DNA from: Oppiella nova
Lineage: Eukaryota; Arthropoda; Arachnida; Sarcoptiformes; Oppiidae
Direction of reading: 5' to 3'
Assembly: GCA_905397405.1 (NCBI GenBank)
Contig: CAJPVJ010000167.1
Location: forward strand, 1 to 34,969
Length of the DNA: 34,969 nucleotides
Program-made: the position numbers and the translations under genes
Notes under the pieces: generated by a model
What the model saw: only the letters and a program-made list of their open reading frames with translations
The model's database searches: none
What the model was told of the DNA's origin: nothing
Shown: positions 22,071 through 31,766 of the stretch, in pieces
How the letters are laid out: every line of letters starts with the position of its first letter
Position numbering within the stretch: position 1 is the stretch's first letter

Positions 22071-22100
<30 letters not shown>
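22071..22100. repeat. GA microsatellite
   Basis: 30-bp perfect (GA)n tract in intergenic DNA. Confidence 0.95.
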
Positions 22101-22104
<4 letters not shown>

Positions 22105-22567
22105 GAAACAGAATATGAAAAATGATTTCTATATTCATGTGACTCAGGATTTAGTGTAAATTATTATCACAACTTTTTTCAAACACACATATATTTTAGT
22201 TTATATTTTAAAGTAATAATAATAACAAAGTGTTAGAAAGTCGAGAGACATATGAGAGAGACAGGGAAGTAGTGGATAAGTAACAGACACATGAGTAGAG
22301 CACCGGGAGATTGCGAGAGAGAGCGGGTAGAGTACAGTGGAGTGGGTGACAGTAGCTATCAGTGATCTCATAGCTACTAATAATTGTCTCTTACATATAA
22401 TATGATAACATTTACTGTCAATAACTTATTTAGGGATATGAGTCACAACTGGTGTACACTTTCTATATGTGTGTCATTCAGTCGATGCGATGCTTTGATT
22501 TCGCATTCAATTCAATAGTCATGTCGTACTCGTCATCATCGGCTCCCTATCCCTATCTACTCTTCCA

Positions 22568-22570
<3 letters not shown>

Positions 22571-22599
<29 letters not shown>
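22571..22599. repeat. CT microsatellite
   Basis: 29-bp perfect (CT)n tract in intergenic DNA; the flanking sequence is also pyrimidine-rich. Confidence 0.95.
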
Positions 22600-22602
<3 letters not shown>

Positions 22603-22828
22603 CTGCCGTTCCTCTACACGACTGCCCCATCCAATGCCCAAACATATAGTGCCGGTGCTGTGTATTCCCCTATTGTATGCCAGTATTGTGTGTATCGCAC
22701 GGATGTTTAGCACCGCCGTTCCCTTTAGGCATAACAGTACATAACATAACATTTTATATACAGTGAAACAGCGACTAAATTGCCCGACAATACCCTATAC
22801 TACCAGTGCTCTAAATGCTAGTGAGTGA

Positions 22829-22853
22829 GTGAGAGAGAGAGAGAGAGAGAGAG
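22829..22853. repeat. GA microsatellite at the left edge of inverted-repeat block A
   Basis: (GA)n tract directly abutting repeat block A (22853-23019). Its reverse complement abuts the inverted copy of A at 23351-23375. Confidence 0.95.
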
Positions 22854-23019
22854 GTCAGGGAGGGATGGGAGGGGAATGAGTGAGGAATCGGCGGTAAATA
22901 GAGTATACAGTTATATACAGTGTGTCTATAGATATAGTGAAGTAGTTGTGGAGCAGATGTTGGCCTGTCATTGGCTGTGCGGACATTAATTGGCGATTAG
23001 TCATCACTATTTCAATGCA
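22853..23019 (+). repeat. Inverted repeat block A, first copy
   Basis: 167 bp that recur as the reverse complement at 23185-23351 with only one difference noticed (ggcggtaaat here against the complement of accacc there). It is joined directly to block B on its right. Confidence 0.93.
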
Positions 23020-23102
23020 AGAGAGTATCGGTAATAGAGAGGACAGACACGCGATTTTCAAAAAGACTTTTTGTGTGTGAATTACGTGTATAAACAAAGT
23101 GT

Positions 23103-23106
<4 letters not shown>
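23020..23106 (+). repeat. Inverted repeat block B, first copy
   Basis: 87 bp present as the reverse complement at 23376-23462 and again at 24904-24990. It is followed by a 37-bp GA tract, as its inverted copies are preceded by CT tracts. Confidence 0.93.

Positions 23107-23143
<37 letters not shown>
23107..23143. repeat. GA microsatellite
   Basis: 37-bp (GA)n tract after block B. Confidence 0.95.
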
Positions 23144-23144
<1 letters not shown>

Positions 23145-23184
23145 ACCGGGAGCTCTATGAGAGAGTGAGTTCTTAGGCATAACA

Positions 23185-23351
23185 TGCATTGAAATAGTGA
23201 TGACTAATCGCCAATTAATGTCCGCACAGCCAATGACAGGCCAACATCTGCTCCACAACTACTTCACTATATCTATAGACACACTGTATATAACTGTATA
23301 CTCTATTTACCACCGATTCCTCACTCATTCCCCTCCCATCCCTCCCTGACC
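23185..23351 (-). repeat. Inverted repeat block A, second copy
   Basis: Reverse complement of 22853-23019, followed by a 25-bp CT tract and then inverted block B. The order A, B, inverted A, inverted B is interleaved, not the nested order of a simple palindrome. Confidence 0.93.
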
Positions 23352-23375
23352 TCTCTCTCTCTCTCTCTCTCTCTC

Positions 23376-24671
23376 GCATACACTTTGTTTATACACGTAA
23401 TTCACACACAAAAAGTCTTTTTGAAAATCGCGTGTCTGTCCTCTCTATTACCGATACTCTCTGTGTCTCTCTCACACACAATCGGATAGTTAGTCATACA
23501 TCCCATACCATACCCTCTGCCGACCCATACCTCCCAAACCCTCGCTGACTAATCGCAGGGCTCTTCAGACACAAATATTATCTGAAAGTGATTTTGATTT
23601 TTCTGTTCGCAATTGAATAGCATATGAATTTTGGATTCTTTAATCTCGTATTATATAACATTATATTCTTTATATTGAATGCAATTCTTGGAAGTAATGT
23701 ATAGCCTATTCACGTATAATTGAATTATAATATAATATTATACTGTGTATATATGATTTCAATTATATATCTATTACTAGTATAATGAGAGACTGAAGTA
23801 CAGTATATTAGTAATGAAGTTATTTTTAGTCATGAAATGATTTCAAACATTATAATTGGTATCAAATAATGTGTATATTTTTCTAAACAATTACTCCATT
23901 GTATGTGAATTACACAGAATAACAGTCATTGAAAATAAACAGTAAATACAATGCCTTTTATATAGAGTTAGATTAGATTATTGAGAGAAATAGATTTTGT
24001 CGGCGTTTATATAAATTAGTTTAACTCTTAATAGAGTTGCCGTTTGCAGTGATTTCCAAACAGTATTGGCACAGTAGGCTTAGGCTACCGGCGCTCTCTC
24101 GCTGTTTATTTCAATTGCAAAGAGTCAGCGCTATGTGTCTCCTGAGGGTACACCGACTGAAGACTTTTTGTGTGTCAATCGATATACAGTGTATATACAA
24201 TATACCGATTCGCCACTGATTATGTAATAGTACACTACCAGTGCCCTTAACAACAGGTGTACGGCACGTATAGGGCTGGCTGTTTGCGGTTACCGTAACG
24301 TTAATTCAAAAGCACTGCTACTCTAAGAGTCCATTGAATTGAATGGCATATGAATTGCTAGTGTTTTGTGTTTGACAGCAGTTTCTCGGCATTGAATGCC
24401 TTTAATAATGCATTTTGTTATCACAAAACACTTATTCATTATATTGTTATTTGTGTTGTTATTATTAGATTAATTATTTGTAGAGATTTGTTTGCGCATA
24501 AAATGAGATTTTTATACAATAAACAAACTGATTATATTTTGTGAGTCAAGTGATGCTTATAAAAAATATATATAATTAAATTTATTCATGAATAATTATA
24601 TTTACATTATTATTATATTTTCTGACAATTTTCAAGAATATGTATTATATTCTGTAAGAATAATAAATATA

Positions 24672-24676
<5 letters not shown>
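23376..24676 (+). repeat. 1.3-kb direct duplication, copy 1
   Basis: 1301 bp flanked by CT tracts on both sides and repeated in the same orientation at 24904-26200. The copies differ by scattered substitutions and small indels (for example around 23725-23760 and 24190-24275). The first 87 bp are the inverted form of block B. No coding content was recognised. Confidence 0.95.

Positions 24677-24717
<41 letters not shown>
24677..24717. repeat. CT microsatellite at left edge of the gap
   Basis: 41-bp (CT)n tract running directly into the run of Ns, so its true length is unknown. Confidence 0.95.
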
Positions 24718-24878
24718 NNNNNNNNNNNNNNNNNNNNNNNNNNNNNNNNNNNNNNNNNNNNNNNNNNNNNNNNNNNNNNNNNNNNNNNNNNNNNNNNNNN
24801 NNNNNNNNNNNNNNNNNNNNNNNNNNNNNNNNNNNNNNNNNNNNNNNNNNNNNNNNNNNNNNNNNNNNNNNNNNNNNN
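24718..24878. other. Assembly gap (161 N)
   Basis: A run of 161 Ns with CT microsatellite on both sides and the two copies of the 1.3-kb duplication beyond. The real size and content are unknown. Confidence 0.99.
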
Positions 24879-24903
24879 CTCTCTCTCTCTCTCTCTCTCT
24901 CTC
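24879..24903. repeat. CT microsatellite at right edge of the gap
   Basis: 25-bp (CT)n tract that leads into the second copy of the duplication, just as the CT tract at 23351-23375 leads into the first. Confidence 0.95.
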
Positions 24904-26195
24904 GCATACACTTTGTTTATACACGTAATTCACACACAAAAAGTCTTTTTGAAAATCGCGTGTCTGTCCTCTCTATTACCGATACTCTCTGTGTCTCTCT
25001 CACACACAATCGGATAGTTAGTCATACATCCCATACCATACCCTCTGCCGACCCATACCTCCCAAACCCTCGCTGACTAATCGCAGGGCTCTTCAGACAC
25101 AAATATTATCTGAAAGTGATTTTGATTTTTCTGTTTGCAATTGAATAGCATATGAATTTTGGATTCTTTAATCTCGTATTATATAACATTATATTCTTTA
25201 TATTGAATGCAATTCTTGGAAGTAATGTATAGCCTATTCACGTATAATTGAATTAAATACTGTATAATATACTGTATATTATATATAATTTCAATTATAT
25301 ATCTATTACTAGTATAAATGAGAGACTGAAGTACAGTATATTAGTAATGAAGTTATTTATAGTCATGAAATGATTTCAAACATTATAATTGGTATCAAAT
25401 AATGTGTATATTTTTCTAAACAATTACTCCATTGTATGTGAATTACACAGAATAAGAGTCATTGAAAATAAACAGTAAATACAATGCCTTTTATATAGAG
25501 TTAGATTAGATTATAGAGAGAAATAGATTTTGTCGGCGTTTATATAAATTAGTTTAACTCTTAATAGAGTTGCCGTTACAGTGATTTGCAAACAGTATTG
25601 GCACAGTAGGCTTAGGCTACCGGCGCTCTCTCGCTGTTTATTTCAATTGCAAAGAGTCAGCGCTATGTGTCTCCTGAGGGTACACCGACTGAAGACTTTT
25701 TTGTGTGTCAATCGATATACAGTTTGTATACAAAATACCGATTCGCCACTGATTATGTGATAGTACAGTACCAGTGCCCTTAACAATAGGTGTATAGGGC
25801 TGGCTGTTTGCGGTTACCGTAACGTTAATTCAAAAGCACTGCTACTCTAAGAGTCCATTGAATTGAATGGCATATGAATTGCTAGTGTTTTGTGTTTGAC
25901 AGCAGTTTCTCGGCATTGAATGCCTTTAATAATGCATTTTGTTATCACAAAACACTTATTCATTATATTGTTATTTGTGTTGTTATTATTAGATTAATTA
26001 TTTGTAGAGATTTGTTTGCGCATAAAATGAGATTTTTATACAATAAACAAACTGATTATATTTTGTGAGTCAAGTGATGCTTATAAAAAATATATATAAT
26101 TAAATTTATTCATGAATAATTATATTTACATTATTATTATATTTTCTGACAATTTTCAAGAATATGTATTATATTCTGTAAGAATAATAAATATA

Positions 26196-26200
<5 letters not shown>
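24904..26200 (+). repeat. 1.3-kb direct duplication, copy 2
   Basis: 1297 bp collinear with 23376-24676, again ending in ataataat before a CT tract. It differs at scattered sites, a level that could be either allelic or a young duplication. Confidence 0.95.

Positions 26201-26235
<35 letters not shown>
26201..26235. repeat. CT microsatellite
   Basis: 35-bp (CT)n tract that closes the second copy of the duplication. Confidence 0.95.
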
Positions 26236-26240
<5 letters not shown>

Positions 26241-27071
26241 AAATAATATTAATATTAAAATTTCCTGTAAATATTTACAATGAAAAAATCAAATCCTATT
26301 TTATTATGAATTCATCTGAAAGCCTACAATATTTTACCGTTGAATACGTGATCAAAACAAATCTAAAACATATTTTTGACATTTTAATAATGATTTTCAG
26401 CAGAAAATAAATGTATTTCTAATTTAAGAGCCTAAAGACAATGAGACTGTCGACACATATGCTGTCAGTATGTGCTGTCAATAACACACAATCATGTATT
26501 TAGCAAACTAGCAAGGACAGTTACGAGTATATTATAAAATTGCACAGAATATACTGTTCACCAAGGTCGATTTTCTATTCCCAAGGCTCTCGAATGACAA
26601 TATAAATATAAATATAGCAATAAATTGTGTGTACATTAAGACTATACATGCGATTCTTGCAATTGCCGGGATTATTATTATGACTGCACAAATATCCAGT
26701 ATATTTATAAATGAGATAAATATGTTGTTTAATAACATGTTTAGTATTTCCCAATCATTTATCAATGCCATACAATCTGTGCAAATATTTTTGCTAAACT
26801 CGCTAACAGTATAATAGCGTTAAAATGATGATAAGATTACCATTTGTTGGGGTATTTGATGGGCAATTAATTTATAGGTTTTTCGCACTCGAGAGCTAAA
26901 TAAATATGTAAATCCAGATATGGATCCAAATTTCAAGTTTAATAAATTTAATAATAACAAAAACAATTTCTGCTAAACTTTTAACAAACAATTAATTACA
27001 TGCCTTGCAAATAATTGTAATAAATAACATTTTACGTCATTTTAATGGCATTTTAATAAAAATTTTAAAAT

Positions 27072-27221
27072 TTAACAGCCGTAAGCACCAATAGGACCTT
27101 GAACAGTTATATGACCACTGTATTGATTCCACTCAAAGAACTGGATATTGATTAGAAGGTTATACCAATTTAAGTGAATTCCCAGTTCATTACAACACAT
27201 TAGAGTATATTGATGATTTAA
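27072..27221 (-). pseudogene. Possible terminal exon or gene remnant of unknown family
   Basis: A 49-codon minus-strand frame with a protein-like composition (Trp, Cys, Gly and aromatic residues; e.g. GIHLNWYNLL and GHITVQGPIGAYGC before the stop). It is preceded by AG at 27222-27223 with a T-rich stretch further upstream, so it could be a last exon. No upstream exon could be traced and I do not recognise the family. It may be a chance open frame. Confidence 0.2.
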
Positions 27222-27473
27222 CTATTTAATCAATTTAGTTATATAACAATCAAAAAAATTAGGGCTGACCTACGGGTTCAAACGGTGCTGTATATATAAA
27301 TCGTTGTAAATATCTAATTAATTAGTTTGTCGCGTAACTTACATTGAATTTAACTGTACCGTACTATATATCTAATACAAAATAATTTGTACAATCTAAT
27401 ATTTTGTACATTTGATGCTAAATAAAGCATAAACAATTCAGTGCGTAGTGTACTTAATAAGTTTGCTAATCAG

Positions 27474-27481
27474 TATATAAA
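27474..27481 (+). promoter_or_regulatory. TATA box of UGT paralogue 1
   Basis: TATATAAA 89 bp before the ATG, in the context atcagtatataaa that is shared with UGT paralogue 3. The segment from here to the ATG is clearly homologous between the two genes. Confidence 0.65.
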
Positions 27482-27569
27482 TCATTAGTTTTTCGAGTTT
27501 TATTTCTATCGAAAAATTGTCAAGAAATTAATAAAACTTGTTAGAAATTTTAAAAGTGACCCAAACAAC

Positions 27570-28954
27570 ATGTCTAACAAAAAGCTAACTGTCCTATTGG
27601 CGCCGGCACAGTTTGTGGGTCCCATGATGTCCAGTATAGGTATGGCCGAAGTGTTGCGAGACGTGGGCGGACACGAGTGTGTGTTTGCCGTCCGTAACGA
27701 TTGGAAAGCACGGCTCGAGGCCATGGGATTTGAGGTGAGACTTATCGGGAAACCGGTGGACAGGGATATGGTTGTCATGGATTCGGCCGATAGTAACGTA
27801 AAGGACGCTCAGGAGACGGGAATTATCGACGACATCACACCATTTGAAAAGGCTATTAGTTGTAACGATTTCTTTATGCAATTATTACCCAAAGAGATCC
27901 AAGAAACTGATCCATACATCAGGAATATTATAGCGGACCTCAAGCCGGATGTCATAATTAGCGACAATTTGATAACACTTCCCTCTATAGTAACATCAGG
28001 CATACCCTGGATATTCAGTTGGAGTAATAATCCTCATTCACTGGATTATGGTTATGAGGATAAACGCCTCCCGCCATCATTTTTAGGTATGTTTTAGCGG
28101 ATAATTAAATAATTATTTTGAAAAACGAGTTTTAATTATTGTGTCGTTTATAAGGATTGCCGACAAATAGTGAGACAGAAGTGAAGGAGAAATACAGACA
28201 ACAACTCAATGAAGGAAAGGGAGATAAATGGTACACATATAGGGATCAGCTCATTGCTAGTGGATGTCCGGAACTCAAGGATTTCCTTATGTGGACCCCA
28301 TCCCCCTTTGCAAACATATATATGATACCTAAAGAACTGGATTATACGGACATCAGACCACTTCCCGACAATTTTTATGGATTTGATTGTTTCAAACGCA
28401 GTGGAAATGAAGATAAATTTGAAGTCCCAGAAAGTCTTAAGAATAGGTCCGGAAAACTGATTTATCTATCGTTAGGATCTATGGGTTCTGGAAATGTGGA
28501 ACTTATGAAGAGATTGGTTGCGATTTTGTCCAAATCTAAGCACCGGTTCATTGTCTCCAAAGGTGTCAAACATAATGAATACGAATTGGCGGACAATATG
28601 TGGGGCGAGAGGTCTGTCCCTCAGGTGAAAGTGTTGTCAGTCGTAGACCTAATGATAACACACGGCGGCAACAATACAGTCACCGAAACCATGTATTTTG
28701 GGAAACCAATGATAGTCTTACCACTATTTGCGGATCAATACGATAACGCACAGAGGATTCAAGAGAAAGGATTTGGTATAAGACTCGACGCTTTCAAGTG
28801 CTCTGAAAATGATTTATTGGATTCAATCGACAGACTATTAAGCGATCAAATATTGACCCAAAAATTGGTAAAAGTGTCGCAAAGAATTCAAAGCGAAAAG
28901 AATATCGAAAAACTCGTCAAAATTGTTGAGAATTTTAGTGAAATAATGATTTGA
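27570..28954 (+). CDS. UDP-glycosyltransferase, mite bacterial-like type, paralogue 1
   Basis: Exons 27570-28086 and 28155-28954 join across a 68-bp phase-1 intron (FLG/LPTNS) to 438 residues. It is a GT-B fold transferase expected to move a sugar from a UDP-sugar to small lipophilic acceptors such as plant toxins or pesticides. The C-terminal donor site has THGGNNTVTE with H342 and the box ending DQ (Q367), plus GFGIRLDAF. There is no signal peptide and no C-terminal membrane helix, unlike animal microsomal UGTs and like the bacterial-derived UGTs of mites, so a soluble cytosolic enzyme is inferred. The N-terminal loop reads QFVGPMMSSIGMAEVL: the position of the catalytic His in G-H is Pro18. 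It is the closest relative of paralogue 3 and lies tail-to-tail with paralogue 2. The exact acceptor is unknown. Confidence 0.92.
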
Positions 28955-29729
28955 TAAATTAAGATTTATTAATTTTTAATAGTTATAAAATACTCCCACA
29001 TTAAATTTTAAAGTCATGCAATAACCAATATTTTGACTTAAGTAATATGAAACTTTTTTGTATACTTTTAAATTAACAATACTGGTTAATCTAATTTGAA
29101 TTTACATAACTCAGTGAATGTCCAAAACAATCAAATAATTAGAAAATAAATTATATATTATAAGTTTATAGTTTACACTTTTATAGTTAATATTTTAAAT
29201 TACTCTCAAGTACTGTACCTTGCATAACATTATTTAATGTATTATTATTATTAAAAATTAGTTTAACTTTGAATCAATATAAAAATTGTTTACAACTATA
29301 TTTATATTTATATGAAATGATATATAGTTAAGGCATCTGGGTTTGAAATTTTGTACTAATTATGTGATTAAAACGGCCTTGCCATATTCAACAGTAATAT
29401 TGGATATAATCAACAATTAAATCATAAATGGACCAATCTTAATTGTTCCATGAACAGTGTGTTATAACTTTCATACAGTATCTCTGATAAGTCGAGCTGG
29501 ACAAACTATGTGACAAATATCCTTAGTGGCCAGATTATATAAATCAGTGCACACTTTGCCAAATATTTTACTCACAACTATCGGTGCCTTACAAGATATA
29601 AAAGTTATAGCATTTAAATAAATCACTTTATTTTAATATTAGGTTTACAAAACCAAAGGTACGTTATTTTATACTCAATAACCCTAATTAAAACTGAAAA
29701 CAATTATATCGTGTTTTAATTGATATAAA
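28955..29729. other. Intergenic region between convergent UGT paralogues 1 and 2
   Basis: 775 bp, AT-rich. The left ~150 bp resemble the 3' flank of paralogue 3 (e.g. tttttaatagtta and cccacattaaatt), so the duplication that made paralogues 1 and 3 included the 3' flank. A protein-like minus-strand frame lies at 29471-29632 and is covered under findings. No gene is assigned. Confidence 0.7.
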
Positions 29730-31129
29730 CTATTTATTTTTAACTAATTTATCGACAATTTTGACGAGTTTTTCGATATTCCTTTCGCTTTGAATTCTTT
29801 GCGACACTTTTGCCAACTTTTGGGTCAATATTTGATCGCTTAATAGTCTGTCGATTGAATCCAATAATTCATTTTCAGAGCACTCGTAGGGATTCAGTCT
29901 AATCCCAAACCCTTTTTCTTGAAGTCTCTGTGCGTTATCCGAATGATCCCCAAAGAGTGGTAAGACTATCATAGGTTTCCCGAAATACATGGTTTCCGTC
30001 ACCGATTTGTTTCCCCCATGTGTTAGCACCAGATCTACCATTTGTAACACTTTTATCTGAGGGACAGATTTCTCGCCCCACATATTGTCCGCCAATTCGT
30101 ACTCATTATGTTTGACACCTTTGGAGACAATGAACCGGTGCTTAGATTTGGACAAAATCGCAACCAATCTCTTCATAAGCTCCACATTTCCAGAACCCAT
30201 AGAACCCAATGAAAAGTAAATCAATTTTCCGGATCTATTCTTAAGACTTTCCGGGATTTCAAACTTGTCTTCATTTCCGGTTCGTTTAAAATTATCAAAT
30301 GCATGGAAAGTGTCGGGAAGTGGTCTGACATCCGTATAATCCAATTCCTTAGGAGTCATATATATGTTTGCAAAGGGGGATGGGGTCCAGAATAGGAATT
30401 CCTGAAGTTTGGGACATCCCATTGAAACCAATTGATCCCTATATTTATACCACTTTTCACGACTTCTTTCCCACACTTGTTGTCTGTATTTCTCCTTCAC
30501 TTCTGTCCCACTATTTGTCGGCAATCCTTATAAATGAAAAAAATATTTACAAATAAAATTATTTTGAATAACTTTATTGAAATTTTATATTTCTATAAAT
30601 AACTATAGATACCTAAAAATGGTGGTGGAAGTATGTCAACCGGGTATCCGCAGTTTAATGACAATGTATTAGCACTCCAACTGAATATCCAGGGTATACC
30701 TGATGTGACAATCGATGGTAATTGAACAAGCTGGTCACTTATTATGACATCCGGCTTGAGATCCTCTATAATAGTCTTAACCAATGGATCTGTTTCTGCC
30801 ATTTCTTTGAGACCATAGCTTAGAATCCAATCGTTGACAAGAATAGCCATTTCCAATGGAGTGGTGTTTTGAAAAAGGCCCGACTCCTCGATCTCAGCCA
30901 CGTTGCTCTCAGTCGAGTCAGTCACCACTACATCCCCGGCCACCGGGTGTCCCAGAAGTTTCACCTCAAACCCAATGGACTCGAGCCGTGACTTCCAATC
31001 GTTGTTAACCGCAAACACACAGTTGTATCGACCGGTGTCTCTCAACACCTCAGCCATACCTATACTAGCGTTCACAGAGCCCGCAAACTGAGCAGGGGCC
31101 AACAGCACGGTTAGTTTTTTGATTGGCAT
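29730..31129 (-). CDS. UDP-glycosyltransferase, mite bacterial-like type, paralogue 2
   Basis: Minus-strand exons 30613-31129 and 29730-30526 join across an 86-bp phase-1 intron at the conserved FLG/LPTNS codon to 437 residues. Same soluble GT-B layout as its neighbours, with THGGNKSVTE in the donor site. Two differences stand out. The catalytic-His position in QFAGSVNASIGMAEVL is Ser18, and the donor box ends in DH, not DQ (H367), a position linked to sugar preference in plant UGTs. Exon 1 is clearly more diverged from paralogues 1 and 3 than exon 2 is, and its VVVTDS segment is closer to paralogue 4. It is head-to-head with paralogue 3, with start codons 637 bp apart. No disabling mutation is seen. 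Confidence 0.92.
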
Positions 31130-31213
31130 TATTGTAAACTAGCGTTTAATTTGAGAATGTTATTAAAATTTTTATTTATGTTTAATGAATTGTATGTTTG
31201 CATTAAATGTAAA

Positions 31214-31223
31214 CCTTTTTATA
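31214..31223 (-). promoter_or_regulatory. TATA box of UGT paralogue 2
   Basis: TATAAAAAGG on the minus strand, 85 bp before the ATG. UGT paralogue 4 has the same TATAAAAAGG sequence. Confidence 0.6.
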
Positions 31224-31671
31224 ACATTTACTTTATAACTTTTGCACTAATAATATTATCATGGACACGCATTAACAGCGATAGAAATTATCATAGTAAA
31301 CTAAAATTGCACTGAAATTGCACTGTGTGTATCACAAATAGTGTGTATCTTGAATTTATTTGTATAAAAATTCATTAAACTTTAACTGATCAAATGTTAT
31401 TAATGTACCATACTTGAAATCTTACTGTAACAGTAACCTTGATGTAAATCATGTAACCTTTATAATCACTACTTTTTATTAATTATAGAAATTATTTTAT
31501 TTGTTACAATTTTTTGTCAGCCTAATACATTTTGTTTATTAAAAGTTTATTTCATTAGGAGCACATAGAATAAGTCAGTAATTTGTAGAGCATTTAATAC
31601 TTAATAAACTTAATAATAACACTTCAGTGCAAAGTGTATTTGATAAGTTTGATAATTTTTGTAGCCATCAG

Positions 31672-31679
31672 TATATAAA
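31672..31679 (+). promoter_or_regulatory. TATA box of UGT paralogue 3
   Basis: TATATAAA 88 bp before the ATG, in the same context as the TATA box of paralogue 1. The following atttctatcgaaaa is also shared by the two. Confidence 0.65.
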
Positions 31680-31766
31680 CAATTAGTTTTCGAATTATAT
31701 TTCTATCGAAAAGTTGTCAAGAAATTACTAAAACTTTCTGAAAATATAAAAAGTGCTCTGAACAAC

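Larger units (their letters stand above)
19016..22828. other. DUSP upstream region and long AT-rich intergenic DNA
   Basis: No gene recognised. A GC-richer island at about 19240-19560 may be the promoter or a 5' UTR exon of the DUSP gene; its open minus-strand frame resembles no protein I know. An 11-bp perfect inverted repeat lies at 20967-20977 and 21004-21014. A pyrimidine-rich run is at ~20280-20310. GA/CT tracts occur at 22071-22100 and 22571-22599. The rest is AT-rich with short repeats. Confidence 0.7.
26236..27569. other. AT-rich intergenic DNA upstream of the UGT cluster
   Basis: Very AT-rich and without a recognised gene. Two weak coding-like stretches are present: a hydrophobic plus-strand frame at 26512-26814 (101 codons including the stop) and a minus-strand stretch at 27072-27221 that ends in a stop and is preceded by an AG. 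Both are described under findings. The right end holds the first UGT promoter. Confidence 0.6.
31130..31766. promoter_or_regulatory. Divergent promoter region between UGT paralogues 2 and 3
   Basis: 637 bp of AT-rich DNA between the two start codons, with a TATA box for each gene (31214-31223 minus, 31672-31679 plus). No other recognisable element. Confidence 0.55.

Noticed and set aside
22829-23375. CRISPR-like or satellite array
   Set aside because: Repeats are two-copy inverted blocks plus microsatellites, without regular spacers, in a eukaryotic genome.
24588-25076. Frames across the gap encoding Leu-Ser or Arg-Glu repeats
   Set aside because: They are translations of the CT/GA microsatellite and of Ns.
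27270-27300. tRNA B-box-like gggttcaaac
   Set aside because: The second half does not fit the B-box consensus, and no A box or cloverleaf could be built around it.
28157-28159. Second UGT exon as an independent gene starting at TTG
   Set aside because: The frame begins at an AG acceptor and joins exon 1 in the conserved GLPTNS motif; all four paralogues show the same split.
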